Below, in pieces: positions 23,406 through 31,289 of a stretch of 42,340 nucleotides of DNA; the first letter of the stretch is position 1, and every line of letters starts with the position of its first letter. A model generated the notes under the pieces. That model searched no databases. It saw only the letters and a list, made by a program, of their open reading frames with translations, and was not told the DNA's origin. The position numbers were made by a program, and so were the translations under genes. The DNA comes from Candidatus Roizmanbacteria bacterium GW2011_GWA2_35_19 (GTDB lineage: Bacteria > Patescibacteriota > Microgenomatia > UBA1406 > GWC2-37-13), in the NCBI GenBank assembly GCA_000990565.1, contig LBQC01000003.1, positions 17,251 to 59,590 of the forward strand. Direction: 5' to 3'.

Positions 23406-24146
23406 ATGGAAGATCTAACCCAGAGACAAGTAGATATTTTACGGGTGATCATCAAAGAATATTCTGAGAGTGGAGACGCTGTCGGAAGTGAGATCCTTGA
23501 AAAAAAATACAAGCTCGGGGTTTCACCAGCAACGATCCGTAATGAAATGGTCGAATTAGCCAAAAAAGGCTATCTGAAAAAGGCCCATTTTTCATCAGGT
23601 AGAATTCCTTCAGCAAAAGGATTTAGGTTTTTTATAAAGCACTTGATGAAGCAAAAAGAGATGTCGACAACCGACGAAGTATCATACAAAAATAGCATTT
23701 GGGATGAAAGGTCGGAAGCTCACCGATTACTTTCCCAGGCGACTAAAGTTTTATCTCAAAAAACTGGGCTTTTATCTTTAATCACAACAAATTATGGCGA
23801 TCTATATTATGCAGGAGTTGGTAATTTATTGTCTGAGCCGGAATTTTTTGATATCAATTTATCGCGAAGTTTATTTGGAAGACTGGATGAAGTTCCTTTT
23901 TGGTTTAGGATACTTAACGATTTTGATCAAATAGAAGAAGATGTCATGTGCATGCTTGGAGAAGAGGATTTTCATGACTCAGCTTTTGATTCTTGTGCCT
24001 CAGTTTGGGGAGAATTCCATGGCGCAAAAATTAAAGGGATGATAGGAGTTGTTGGACCCAAAAGAATGTATTATGAGGAAGTTATCCCGCAGATAAAATA
24101 TTTTTCAAATCTAATCGAGGAAATAATAAAAGAACAAAAATTATAA
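23406..24146 (+). CDS. hrcA: Heat-inducible transcription repressor HrcA (short)
   Basis: HrcA represses heat-shock genes by binding CIRCE. The N-terminal winged helix is clear: LTQRQVDILRVIIKEYSESGDAVGS and GVSPATIRNEMVELAKKGYLKKAHFSSGRIPSAKGFRFF (residues about 3-80). A shortened GAF-like regulatory domain follows, with a KGMIGVVGPKRMYYEEVIPQI end. At 246 residues it is about 100 shorter than Bacillus HrcA and lacks the insert domain. It heads the operon hrcA-grpE-dnaK-dnaJ, directly behind its own CIRCE-like site. Confidence 0.94.
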   Translation: MEDLTQRQVDILRVIIKEYSESGDAVGSEILEKKYKLGVSPATIRNEMVELAKKGYLKKAHFSSGRIPSAKGFRFFIKHLMKQKEMSTTDEVSYKNSIWDERSEAHRLLSQATKVLSQKTGLLSLITTNYGDLYYAGVGNLLSEPEFFDINLSRSLFGRLDEVPFWFRILNDFDQIEEDVMCMLGEEDFHDSAFDSCASVWGEFHGAKIKGMIGVVGPKRMYYEEVIPQIKYFSNLIEEIIKEQKL

Positions 24147-24158
24147 ATAAATAAATAT

Positions 24159-24674
24159 ATGGACGATAAAAAAAAGAAAAAAGAAACTAAAAAAATTGAT
24201 GACAAATTAGAATTAGAGTTGACACGACTTAAAAACCAAGTTGAAGAGTTTAAAAGTAAGTATCTGAGAGCATTGGCCGACTATCAAAACCTTGAAAAAA
24301 GAGTCAGTCAAGAAAGGGAGGGAATCATCAAGTCAGCTAATAACACCTTAATTCTAAAAATATTACCATTCTTGGATAATCTTGAAAAAGCCCAAGCTTT
24401 TGTCAATGATCCGGGACTTAAATTAGCCAAAGACAATTTATTTAATATTTTAAAAGAAGTAGGACTTCAAGAAATAGAAGTTATAAATAAAGAGTATGAT
24501 CCTTATACGGCCGAGGTAATTGATATGGTAGAAGGAAATAAAGAAAATATAGTAGCCGCAGTATTAAGAAAAGGGTATAGAATTAACAGCAAAGTTTTGA
24601 GGGTCGCACAAGTAAAAGTATCAAAGAAAATTGAAGTTCAAAATCCAAAATTAGAAGCAAATAAAAGTTTATAA
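24159..24674 (+). CDS. grpE: Nucleotide exchange factor GrpE
   Basis: GrpE releases ADP from DnaK. A charged N-terminus is followed by a long coiled coil (about residues 18-60, with KYLRALADYQNLEKRV) and a beta-rich C-terminal domain (about 110-160, with EYDPYTAEVIDMVEG and VLRKGYRINSKVLRVAQVKV). The length of 171 is usual. It lies 12 bases after hrcA and 34 before dnaK, in the same operon. Confidence 0.97.
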   Translation: MDDKKKKKETKKIDDKLELELTRLKNQVEEFKSKYLRALADYQNLEKRVSQEREGIIKSANNTLILKILPFLDNLEKAQAFVNDPGLKLAKDNLFNILKEVGLQEIEVINKEYDPYTAEVIDMVEGNKENIVAAVLRKGYRINSKVLRVAQVKVSKKIEVQNPKLEANKSL

Positions 24675-24708
24675 GTTTTAAATTTATTAAAAGTTTAATA
24701 TTAGTAAT

Positions 24709-26634
24709 ATGGGAAAAATAATAGGTATCGACTTAGGTACAACTAACTCTTGTGTTGCGGTTATGGAAGGTGGAAAGCCAAAAGTTATCCATTCTGTCGA
24801 AGGACGAAATGTAATTCCTTCAGTCGTTGACCCTGTTAAACGAGTGGTTGGAGATGTTGCTAAGAGACAGATGGTAGTGAACCAAAAAAACACAATTTTT
24901 TCAATCAAAAGATTGATGGGAAGAAGATTTAACGATCCATCAGTTGAATCTGATCGCAAATGGCTTCCATATACAATCAAAGAGGGAAGAGACAAAATGG
25001 CAGTAGTTACAATCGGCGGAAAAGATTATACACCTCAAGAAATATCTGCTCAAGTTTTACAAAAAATAAAAGCAGATGCTGAAGCTTATCTAGGGGAAAA
25101 AGTCGAGAAAGCTGTTATTACCGTACCTGCATATTTTGATGATTCGCAACGTCAGGCAACTAAACAAGCGGGAGAGATAGCCGGTCTTGAAGTTGTAAGA
25201 ATCATTAATGAGCCAACCGCAGCCGCGCTTGCTTATGGACTTGATAAAAAGCACGCTCATACAATTGCCGTATATGATTTAGGTGGAGGAACCTTTGATA
25301 TCACAATACTTGAGTTAGGTGAGGGAGTGTTTCAGGTAAAGGCAACCAATGGAGATACTCATTTAGGTGGAGATGACTTTGATCGTGTTATTTTGGACTT
25401 CATTGCTGATGAATTTAAGAAAGAACACGGCGTTGATCTAAAGAAAGATTCCCAAGCTCTTCAGAGATTAAGAGATGCCGCCGAAAAAGCAAAAATAGAA
25501 TTATCGACTTCTCTTGAAACTGAGATCAACCTGCCATTCATCACAGTTACCGATGGTCAGCCACAACACCTTGTGATGAAATTAACTCGGGCTAAATTAG
25601 AGTCCTTGATTGGGAATTTAGTGACAAAAACCTTTGGCCCGGTAAAAGATTGCCTAAAAGATGCAAAGGTCGACGTATCAAAAATTGATGAAGTTGTAAT
25701 GGTTGGCGGAATGACCAGAATGCCACTTGTTGTAGAAGAAGTAAAGAAATTTTTCAAAAAAGAACCAAATAGAGGAGTGAATCCTGATGAGGTCGTCGCA
25801 GTCGGAGCTGCAATTCAAGCAGGAGTACTAACGGGTGAAACAAAGGATGTTGTTCTATTAGACGTCACACCTCTCACGCTCGGGCTGGAGACACTTGGTG
25901 GGGTAATGACACCACTTATTGTCAGAAATACAACAATCCCATCGGCAAAGACAGAAACCTTTTCAACGGCCGGAGATAATCAGACACAAGTCGAGATTCA
26001 TGTTTTACAAGGTGAAAGACCTTTAGCTCGAGATAATAAATCGCTTGGACGTTTTGTTCTCGATGGTATTCCACCTGCGCCTCGAGGAGTGCCTCAGATT
26101 GAAGTATCATTTGATATCGACGCCTCAGGTATTTTATCGGTAAATGCAAAAGATAAGGCGACAGGAAAATCTCAAGGAATTAAGCTAACAGGATCAACGG
26201 GACTTACGAAAGAAGAAATAGAAAAGATGAAGGAAGAAGCTGAAAAAAACGCCGAAAAAGACAAGGAAGAAAAAGAAAAAATCGAAGCGAAGAATAAAGC
26301 TGAGAACATGATATATGTGGCTGAAAAATCGCTTAGAGACGCCGGCGAAAAGGCAGATAAAACAATTAAAGAAGAAGTCGAAAAGAAAATAAAAGAACTC
26401 AAAGACTCAATCAGCAAGGGAGACGTAAAGGACATTGAAGCAAAGACGCAAGATCTATCGACATCTCTTCAAAAGATCGGTCAAGCGATGTATAATCAAG
26501 ATCCCAAAGCTCAAAGCTCAAATGTCAAATCTGAAGAAAGCAAACCTGAAGAGAAAAGCGAAGAAAAAAAATCCTCCTCTGCTAAAGCTACGGAGGACAA
26601 GGGAAAGGTAGAAGAGGGAGAAGTCGTTAACTAA
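24709..26634 (+). CDS. dnaK: Chaperone DnaK (Hsp70)
   Basis: DnaK is the ATP-driven folding chaperone that works with DnaJ and GrpE. The ATPase domain (residues 1-385) has [14 protein letters not shown], the phosphate motif DLGGGTFD and the adenosine motif [11 protein letters not shown]. The linker [13 protein letters not shown] leads to the substrate domain and the helical lid. The C-terminal tail (from about residue 600) is low-complexity, Glu/Lys/Ser-rich, and contains [11 protein letters not shown], encoded by an inserted CCTCC...GGAGG repeat (26572-26597). The tail replaces the usual EEVD-like end. Length 641. Confidence 0.98.
   Translation: MGKIIGIDLGTTNSCVAVMEGGKPKVIHSVEGRNVIPSVVDPVKRVVGDVAKRQMVVNQKNTIFSIKRLMGRRFNDPSVESDRKWLPYTIKEGRDKMAVVTIGGKDYTPQEISAQVLQKIKADAEAYLGEKVEKAVITVPAYFDDSQRQATKQAGEIAGLEVVRIINEPTAAALAYGLDKKHAHTIAVYDLGGGTFDITILELGEGVFQVKATNGDTHLGGDDFDRVILDFIADEFKKEHGVDLKKDSQALQRLRDAAEKAKIELSTSLETEINLPFITVTDGQPQHLVMKLTRAKLESLIGNLVTKTFGPVKDCLKDAKVDVSKIDEVVMVGGMTRMPLVVEEVKKFFKKEPNRGVNPDEVVAVGAAIQAGVLTGETKDVVLLDVTPLTLGLETLGGVMTPLIVRNTTIPSAKTETFSTAGDNQTQVEIHVLQGERPLARDNKSLGRFVLDGIPPAPRGVPQIEVSFDIDASGILSVNAKDKATGKSQGIKLTGSTGLTKEEIEKMKEEAEKNAEKDKEEKEKIEAKNKAENMIYVAEKSLRDAGEKADKTIKEEVEKKIKELKDSISKGDVKDIEAKTQDLSTSLQKIGQAMYNQDPKAQSSNVKSEESKPEEKSEEKKSSSAKATEDKGKVEEGEVVN
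26572..26597. repeat. Short repeat in the dnaK tail
   Basis: TCCTCC...CGGAGGACA brackets TCTGCTAAAGCTA, with CCTCC and GGAGG as inverted ends and an AGCT-like centre. It is translated as [11 protein letters not shown]. From memory the SAKATED peptide recurs in other CPR proteins; this was not checked here. Confidence 0.55.
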
Positions 26635-26648
26635 TTAAAAACAAATTG

Positions 26649-26735
26649 GATTCTGGACGCGTTCACTTTGTTCTCTTGCCAGAATGACGTCATTCTGGGG
26701 AGGAGACGGAGTCGACGAAACCAGAATCTTTTTGT
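26649..26735. repeat. Dispersed repeat pair with 20-bp palindrome
   Basis: Between dnaK and dnaJ, GATTCTGGACGCGTTC...CTTGCCAGAATGACG is joined head to head with a diverged copy ending ACCAGAATC. The junction CCAGAATGACGTCATTCTGG (26679-26698) is a perfect palindrome. Both ends of the left unit also occur inside argS (31554-31604). Confidence 0.75.
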
Positions 26736-26747
26736 TGTAAATACACA

Positions 26748-27617
26748 ATGACAAATTACTATGAAATTTTAGGAATCGCAAAAGGATCAACTGATCAAGA
26801 GATAAAAAGCGCTTATAAAAAACAAGCTCTTAAATGGCATCCAGATCGTAATAAGGCGTCCGACGCAACGGCTAAATTTAAAGAGATAAATAAGGCTTAT
26901 GAGGTGTTATCTAACCCTCAAAAAAAGCAGATGTATGATCAATATGGAGAGTCGGCTTTTGAAAGAGGGGGAATGGGTGGACAGGCAGGACAATCGGGAG
27001 GTCAATACTATCAACAAGGTCCTTTTAAGGTTTACACTGATTTTTCGGGAGGTGGTTTTGAAAATGTAGATTTTGGAGGATTTTCAGATCCCTTTGAAAT
27101 TTTTGAACAATTTTTTGGATTTCAATCTCCATTTTCACGCGGCGGACGAAGGCAAGCAAGGAGAGAAATTTTTCAAATCAATTTAACTTTCGATGAAGCG
27201 GTCCATGGAACTGAAAAACAAACTGTAATTAAAGGTGAGACAAAAAATATAAAGATACCAGCAGGAGTAGCCAATGGAATGACAATTAGATTTTCTGATT
27301 TTGATTTACAGGTACAAGTAAAACCTCATCCATATTTTAAGCGAGAAGGACAAGATATATATTTTGAAAAAGAAATATCATATCCATTCGCAGTTCTTGG
27401 AGGAAATATTGAAGTACCGACAATTGACGGAATGGTGAAGCTAAAAGTAAGGCCGGGTACGGAATCAGGAACAAGAGTAAGATTGCGTGGCCAGGGAGTT
27501 CCTAACCCTCAAACATATAACAAAGGTGATCAATATGTAATCTTTAAAGTTAGCATTCCATCGAGAGTTACCTCCCGCGGAAGAAAGCTCCTTGAGGAGC
27601 TTGAAAATGAGCTATAA
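26748..27617 (+). CDS. dnaJ: DnaJ/CbpA-type co-chaperone (no zinc finger)
   Basis: The J domain (residues 2-65) carries the HPD motif (KWHPDRNK) that stimulates DnaK ATPase. A Gly/Phe-rich linker (about 70-130) follows, then the C-terminal substrate-binding domains (FQINLTFDEAVHGTEKQ, HPYFKREGQDIYFEKEIS, GTRVRLRGQGVP). The four CxxCxGxG zinc motifs of type I DnaJ are absent, so it is a type II, CbpA-like form. At 289 residues its length fits. It is the last heat-shock gene of the operon, separated from dnaK by a repeat. Confidence 0.93.
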   Translation: MTNYYEILGIAKGSTDQEIKSAYKKQALKWHPDRNKASDATAKFKEINKAYEVLSNPQKKQMYDQYGESAFERGGMGGQAGQSGGQYYQQGPFKVYTDFSGGGFENVDFGGFSDPFEIFEQFFGFQSPFSRGGRRQARREIFQINLTFDEAVHGTEKQTVIKGETKNIKIPAGVANGMTIRFSDFDLQVQVKPHPYFKREGQDIYFEKEISYPFAVLGGNIEVPTIDGMVKLKVRPGTESGTRVRLRGQGVPNPQTYNKGDQYVIFKVSIPSRVTSRGRKLLEELENEL

Positions 27618-27618
27618 T
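27613..27618 (+). promoter_or_regulatory. Possible -10 box for epmA
   Basis: TATAAT overlaps the dnaJ stop codon and ends 7 bases before the epmA ATG at 27626. The spacing agrees with other genes of the window, but a TATAAT next to a stop codon can also arise by chance. Confidence 0.35.
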
Positions 27619-27625
27619 TCTTTTC

Positions 27626-28678
27626 ATGAAAATTAAGACTTCTTACAATAATATAATTAACTATAAAAAATATCTTAAAGTGACTGAAGCGGTTACGAAT
27701 TACTTAAATCAATCGGGGTATTTAAGGATAGAACTTCCGGTTTTGTCACCCTCTTTAATCCCAGAATCATACCTTGAAGTATTTAAGACAGAGTTCAAAT
27801 ATTTAGACAAAAAAGAAAATCTTTATCTGACTCCATCGCCGGAATTATTTTTAAAAAGATTACTCGCTTACGGAGTTGGCGACTGTTATTACCTTGGGAA
27901 ATCGTTTAGAAATAGCGATCCCCTTGCGACCCTTCACTCCTATGAATTTACGATGCTTGAATTTTACAAATTGGGAGTCGATTATATGGGAATTGCTGAC
28001 GAAGTGTTAAAAATGTTGCAGTACGTAAGCAACCAAGTCGAAAGTCAAAAGTCCCTGACTGCGCAGGCAGGAAAATTCAAAAGTGAAAGTCAAAATTTGA
28101 AAATTACATATCAAGATAAAACAATCTCATTTGAAAAGTGGGAGAAAATAACAGTTGCAGAAGCATTTAAAAAATACGCAGATATTTCTGAAAAGGAACT
28201 TTTTGATCAACAAATGTTTTTGACAAAAGCTCAAAAGAAAGGTTATCGAATAGACGGATTTAGCTATGGAGACGTATGGTCACAGATTTATACAATCGAG
28301 ATTGAGCCACATTTAGGAAATAAAGGCTATGCGACTTTAATCTATGATTATCCAAAAGAGTTTGCCGCTCTTGCTAAATTAAATAAAGACGGAAAAACTG
28401 CTCAAAGATTTGAATTTTATATCAGAGGTGTCGAGTTAGGTGACTGCTATACTGAACTTACCGATTGGAAAGAGCAAGAAAAAAGATTTAAGGAAGAAGA
28501 TAGATTAAGAAATAAATCCAGAAAAACTGCTCATCCAATTGACAATGAATACATAGAAGCGTTAAAATATGGGCTTGGTCATTGCTCTGGGATTGCGATT
28601 GGGATGGAAAGATTAGGAATGATATTTGCAGACGTAGTGTCAATAGATAGATTAAAATTAATTAACATTATTAATTAG
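27626..28678 (+). CDS. epmA: EF-P lysyltransferase EpmA (GenX/PoxA-like)
   Basis: This is a class II lysyl-tRNA-synthetase paralogue without the anticodon-binding domain. The catalytic core alone is present in 350 residues. Motif 2 is FRNSDPLATLHSYEFTMLEFY (about 92-112) and motif 3 is CSGIAIGMERLGM. In that motif the Ala of GIAIG aligns with the Ala of E. coli EpmA, where LysRS has Gly; this supports a role in EF-P modification rather than tRNA charging. The gene is followed by efp after about 120 bases. Residues about 143-150 (SLTAQAG) come from a repeat-like insertion. No EpmB is in the window. Confidence 0.85.
   Translation: MKIKTSYNNIINYKKYLKVTEAVTNYLNQSGYLRIELPVLSPSLIPESYLEVFKTEFKYLDKKENLYLTPSPELFLKRLLAYGVGDCYYLGKSFRNSDPLATLHSYEFTMLEFYKLGVDYMGIADEVLKMLQYVSNQVESQKSLTAQAGKFKSESQNLKITYQDKTISFEKWEKITVAEAFKKYADISEKELFDQQMFLTKAQKKGYRIDGFSYGDVWSQIYTIEIEPHLGNKGYATLIYDYPKEFAALAKLNKDGKTAQRFEFYIRGVELGDCYTELTDWKEQEKRFKEEDRLRNKSRKTAHPIDNEYIEALKYGLGHCSGIAIGMERLGMIFADVVSIDRLKLINIIN
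28054..28071. repeat. Decayed palindromic repeat inside epmA
   Basis: CCTGACTGCGCAGGCAGG is an 18-base near-palindrome with one mismatched pair, related to the perfect repeat at 20059-20078. It is translated in frame as part of SLTAQAG, in a loop region between motif 2 and the later core. Confidence 0.5.
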
Positions 28679-28787
28679 TCATTTCGACCCTGACTAAGTC
28701 GGGGGAGAAATCTAGCGAAGTGTAATTATCTTTGTTTACGTCCCGGCGTTACGTCGGGACTAGATCCCTCACTTCGTTCGGGATGAC
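28678..28787. repeat. Composite dispersed repeat before efp
   Basis: GTCATTTCGAC...ctgactaagtcggggg...GAAATCTAGCGAAGTG is followed by a second unit cgtcccggcgttacgtcgggac and ctcacttcgttcgggatgac. The arrangement and ends match 2248-2342. It fills the gap between epmA and efp. Confidence 0.75.
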
Positions 28788-28799
28788 AAAGGAAAAAAT

Positions 28800-29360
28800 A
28801 TGAAAACTAATGCTGGAAATTTAAAAAAAGGAGAATTTGTCAATCATTTAGGTGAAGTTTGGCAAGTACAAAAAGCTGACTTTTATTCTCCTGGGAAAGG
28901 CTCTGCTCTAATGAAGGCTAAAATAAAAAATTTAATTTCTGGAAAAAATATTGACTATGCCTACAAATCAAATGAGCAAGTAGACGTGCTAGATGTACAG
29001 TCTGTTGAAATGCAGTATTTATACAAGGATAACGAGAATCTTTATTTAATGGATGAGCGATCATATAACCAATTTAGCCTTCCTATTGCAATAGTGGGCG
29101 ATGTCTGCAAGTTTTTTAAAGAAGGCGATAGGATGTATGTATATTTACATGATGACAAGCCGTTATCCTTACGACCGCCGATGAGTGTCAAGCTTAAGAT
29201 CGTTGAAGCGGAGGATGCGGCCAAGGGCGATACGGTGTCTGGGGCAAAAAAACCAGTTAAGCTTGAAACTGGAGCAATGGTAATGGTCCCAATTTTTGTA
29301 AAAGTCGGCGAGACAATCAGCATTAACCCTGAAACTGGAGAATATACAGGAAGGGTTTAA
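28800..29360 (+). CDS. efp: Elongation factor P
   Basis: EF-P binds stalled ribosomes between P and E sites and promotes peptide bonds at polyproline stretches. Domain I has the modification loop YSPGKGSAL with Lys33 at the tip, the residue modified by EpmA-type enzymes. Domains II and III follow, ending in the conserved ETISINPETGEYTGRV. The length of 186 is typical. A weak AAAGGA Shine-Dalgarno-like stretch precedes the ATG. The neighbouring epmA supports lysine modification. Confidence 0.97.
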   Translation: MKTNAGNLKKGEFVNHLGEVWQVQKADFYSPGKGSALMKAKIKNLISGKNIDYAYKSNEQVDVLDVQSVEMQYLYKDNENLYLMDERSYNQFSLPIAIVGDVCKFFKEGDRMYVYLHDDKPLSLRPPMSVKLKIVEAEDAAKGDTVSGAKKPVKLETGAMVMVPIFVKVGETISINPETGEYTGRV

Positions 29361-29366
29361 TTCACT

Positions 29367-29996
29367 ATGACTACCGTTGGCGATATTCTTAAAAAAGAGA
29401 GACAAAACAAAGGGTTATTACTCAGCGATATTGAAAAGCAAATAAAAGTAAGAGAAAAATACCTTCGCGCTATTGAAGAAAATAACTGGGCATTTTTTTC
29501 TTCTAAGATTTATATCATTGGAATTTTAAAAAATTACTCTCGCGTACTTTCACTCGACCCAAAAAGAATATTGGCATTTTTTAGACGCGACTATGAGAAA
29601 AAAGAAGAAGTCAAATTTAAAAAAAGAGTTGCTTCTGGGTATTTAACGCCCGAATCAAAAAAATATTTTATCGCCGTGGCTATCCTTGCTGCTTTTTTGA
29701 TATTTATATACTTTAGCTATCAACTCAGCTTATATTTTTCTCCCCCAAAGATGTCAATTATCTCGCCCATTAAAACGAGCTTTACCACAGAAGACAGAAT
29801 CAAATTAATAGGAAAGACTGAGCGCGACGCAGCTGTAGTTATTTTTGGCGATAGAGTTTATCAGAATAAAGATGGTGTATTTGAGTACTCATTTCCGCTC
29901 AGAGAAGGAACAAACAAATTAACTATTGAATTAACTGGAGCAAACGGAAGAAAAACTATAATAGAAAAGATCTTCCAAAAGAAATCACCTAAATAA
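29367..29996 (+). CDS. RodZ-like helix-turn-helix membrane protein
   Basis: The N-terminal XRE-type helix-turn-helix (residues 3-70, GDILKKERQNKGLLLSDIEKQ and the YIIGILKNYSRVLSLDPKRIL stretch) follows the RodZ family. RodZ links the cytoskeletal protein MreB to the membrane. A basic juxtamembrane part, one membrane helix (about 97-117) and a short extracellular Ig-like domain (about 125-205, ISPIKTSFTTEDRIKLIGKT...) follow. The usual DUF4115 domain is replaced by that Ig-like fold. The gene lies 7 bases after efp, and its stop overlaps the convergent radA end by 8 bases. Confidence 0.82.
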   Translation: MTTVGDILKKERQNKGLLLSDIEKQIKVREKYLRAIEENNWAFFSSKIYIIGILKNYSRVLSLDPKRILAFFRRDYEKKEEVKFKKRVASGYLTPESKKYFIAVAILAAFLIFIYFSYQLSLYFSPPKMSIISPIKTSFTTEDRIKLIGKTERDAAVVIFGDRVYQNKDGVFEYSFPLREGTNKLTIELTGANGRKTIIEKIFQKKSPK

Positions 29997-31275
29997 GAGT
30001 TTTTAACTCTTTGATATTCTTCATCATTTTTGATGAAAATATCTTTTTGAACCCCAGTCTTCTTGCCTCTGTGATTATCTTTTCTTCAGCGACTGCCTTC
30101 CTAACTTCTCCTTGTAACCCAACCTCACCTGTAAAAATTGTATTCTTTGGGAGAGGCGTATTTTTGAAAGAAGAAATAAGGGAAGCAATTAATCCCAAAT
30201 CCGACGCAGTATTTTTGATGGTAACTCCGCCTATTACATTGACATAAATATCAAAACGGTCTAATGGTAAATTTAAAAATTTAGTAACGACTGCAAGAAG
30301 TAATTGGACTTTATTGAAATCTAAGCCCTTAACGACGCGGCGGGGGACAGCTAAAGCAGTCGGAACTACTAAAGTTTGAATTTCAAAAAAAAGAGATCTT
30401 TGACCCTCAGTTACGCCAATGACCGATTTTCCAGCGATTAAATTTTTCTCATTTTCAAGAAATACTAAAGGATTAGTAACTTCTTTGAGTCCACTCGGCG
30501 TCATTTCAAAAATACCTATTTCATCAGTGCTTCCGAATCGATTTTTTGAGGCTCTAATAAGCCTGTAATTTGAAATTTTTTCTCCCTCAAATGCAAGTAC
30601 ACAGTCAACAAAATGTTCTACGGTTTTAGGTCCTGCAATTTCTCCTCCTTTAGTGATGTGGCCGATTAAAATAACAGTAAGGTTATTAGTTTTGGCGAAG
30701 TTAACCAATAATTTTGTCACTTCCTTTAGTTGGCTCACACCAGAAGCAGCCCCTTCTATAGATTTAGAATAAATAGTCTGAATTGAATCAATAGCGATCA
30801 CTTCTGGCTTAACCTCTAAAGTTGACACAGATTCAATAATTCCCTCAACCTGTAGATCATTTGAAAATAAAAATTTATCTAGATTTATTTTTAACCGGTC
30901 AGCTCGACTTTTTACTTGCTCACCTGATTCTTCACCTGAAATATACAAAACATTAATATTTTTAAGGGCTTGTAAAATCAGAGTCGATTTTCCAATTCCA
31001 GGTTCACCGGTTAATAAAATTACTTCTCCAGGTACAAATCCGGATCCTAAAACTCGATCGAGTTCATAAAGACCAGTTTTAATCCTAGCTTGATTTTTAG
31101 ATGTGATTTTATTGAAAGGAGTTATGGTAATTTTTCGGGTGCTTTCGGATTTTTTTGAAGGATTTTTATTAAATTCAGGCTTATCAACTAGAGTGTTCCA
31201 TCCACCGCAATCAGGGCACTTGCCATACCAAGAGGCAGAGCCGTAACCACAATTTTTACAGACAAAAAATGCCAT
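29989..31275 (-). CDS. radA: DNA repair protein RadA
   Basis: RadA/Sms is a RecA-like ATPase that helps branch migration in recombination. It has an N-terminal zinc finger (CKNCGYGSASWYGKCPDCGGWNTL, C6, C9, C20, C23 approx.). The Walker A motif is GEPGIGKSTL (about 89-98). The RadA-specific KNRFGSTDE motif and a Lon-like C-terminal domain ending in GFKKIFSSKMMKN follow. The length of 428 is normal. It follows argS by 14 bases on the same strand. Confidence 0.97.
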   Translation of the reverse strand: MAFFVCKNCGYGSASWYGKCPDCGGWNTLVDKPEFNKNPSKKSESTRKITITPFNKITSKNQARIKTGLYELDRVLGSGFVPGEVILLTGEPGIGKSTLILQALKNINVLYISGEESGEQVKSRADRLKINLDKFLFSNDLQVEGIIESVSTLEVKPEVIAIDSIQTIYSKSIEGAASGVSQLKEVTKLLVNFAKTNNLTVILIGHITKGGEIAGPKTVEHFVDCVLAFEGEKISNYRLIRASKNRFGSTDEIGIFEMTPSGLKEVTNPLVFLENEKNLIAGKSVIGVTEGQRSLFFEIQTLVVPTALAVPRRVVKGLDFNKVQLLLAVVTKFLNLPLDRFDIYVNVIGGVTIKNTASDLGLIASLISSFKNTPLPKNTIFTGEVGLQGEVRKAVAEEKIITEARRLGFKKIFSSKMMKNIKELKTLI

Positions 31276-31289
31276 AATAATTTCTAATT

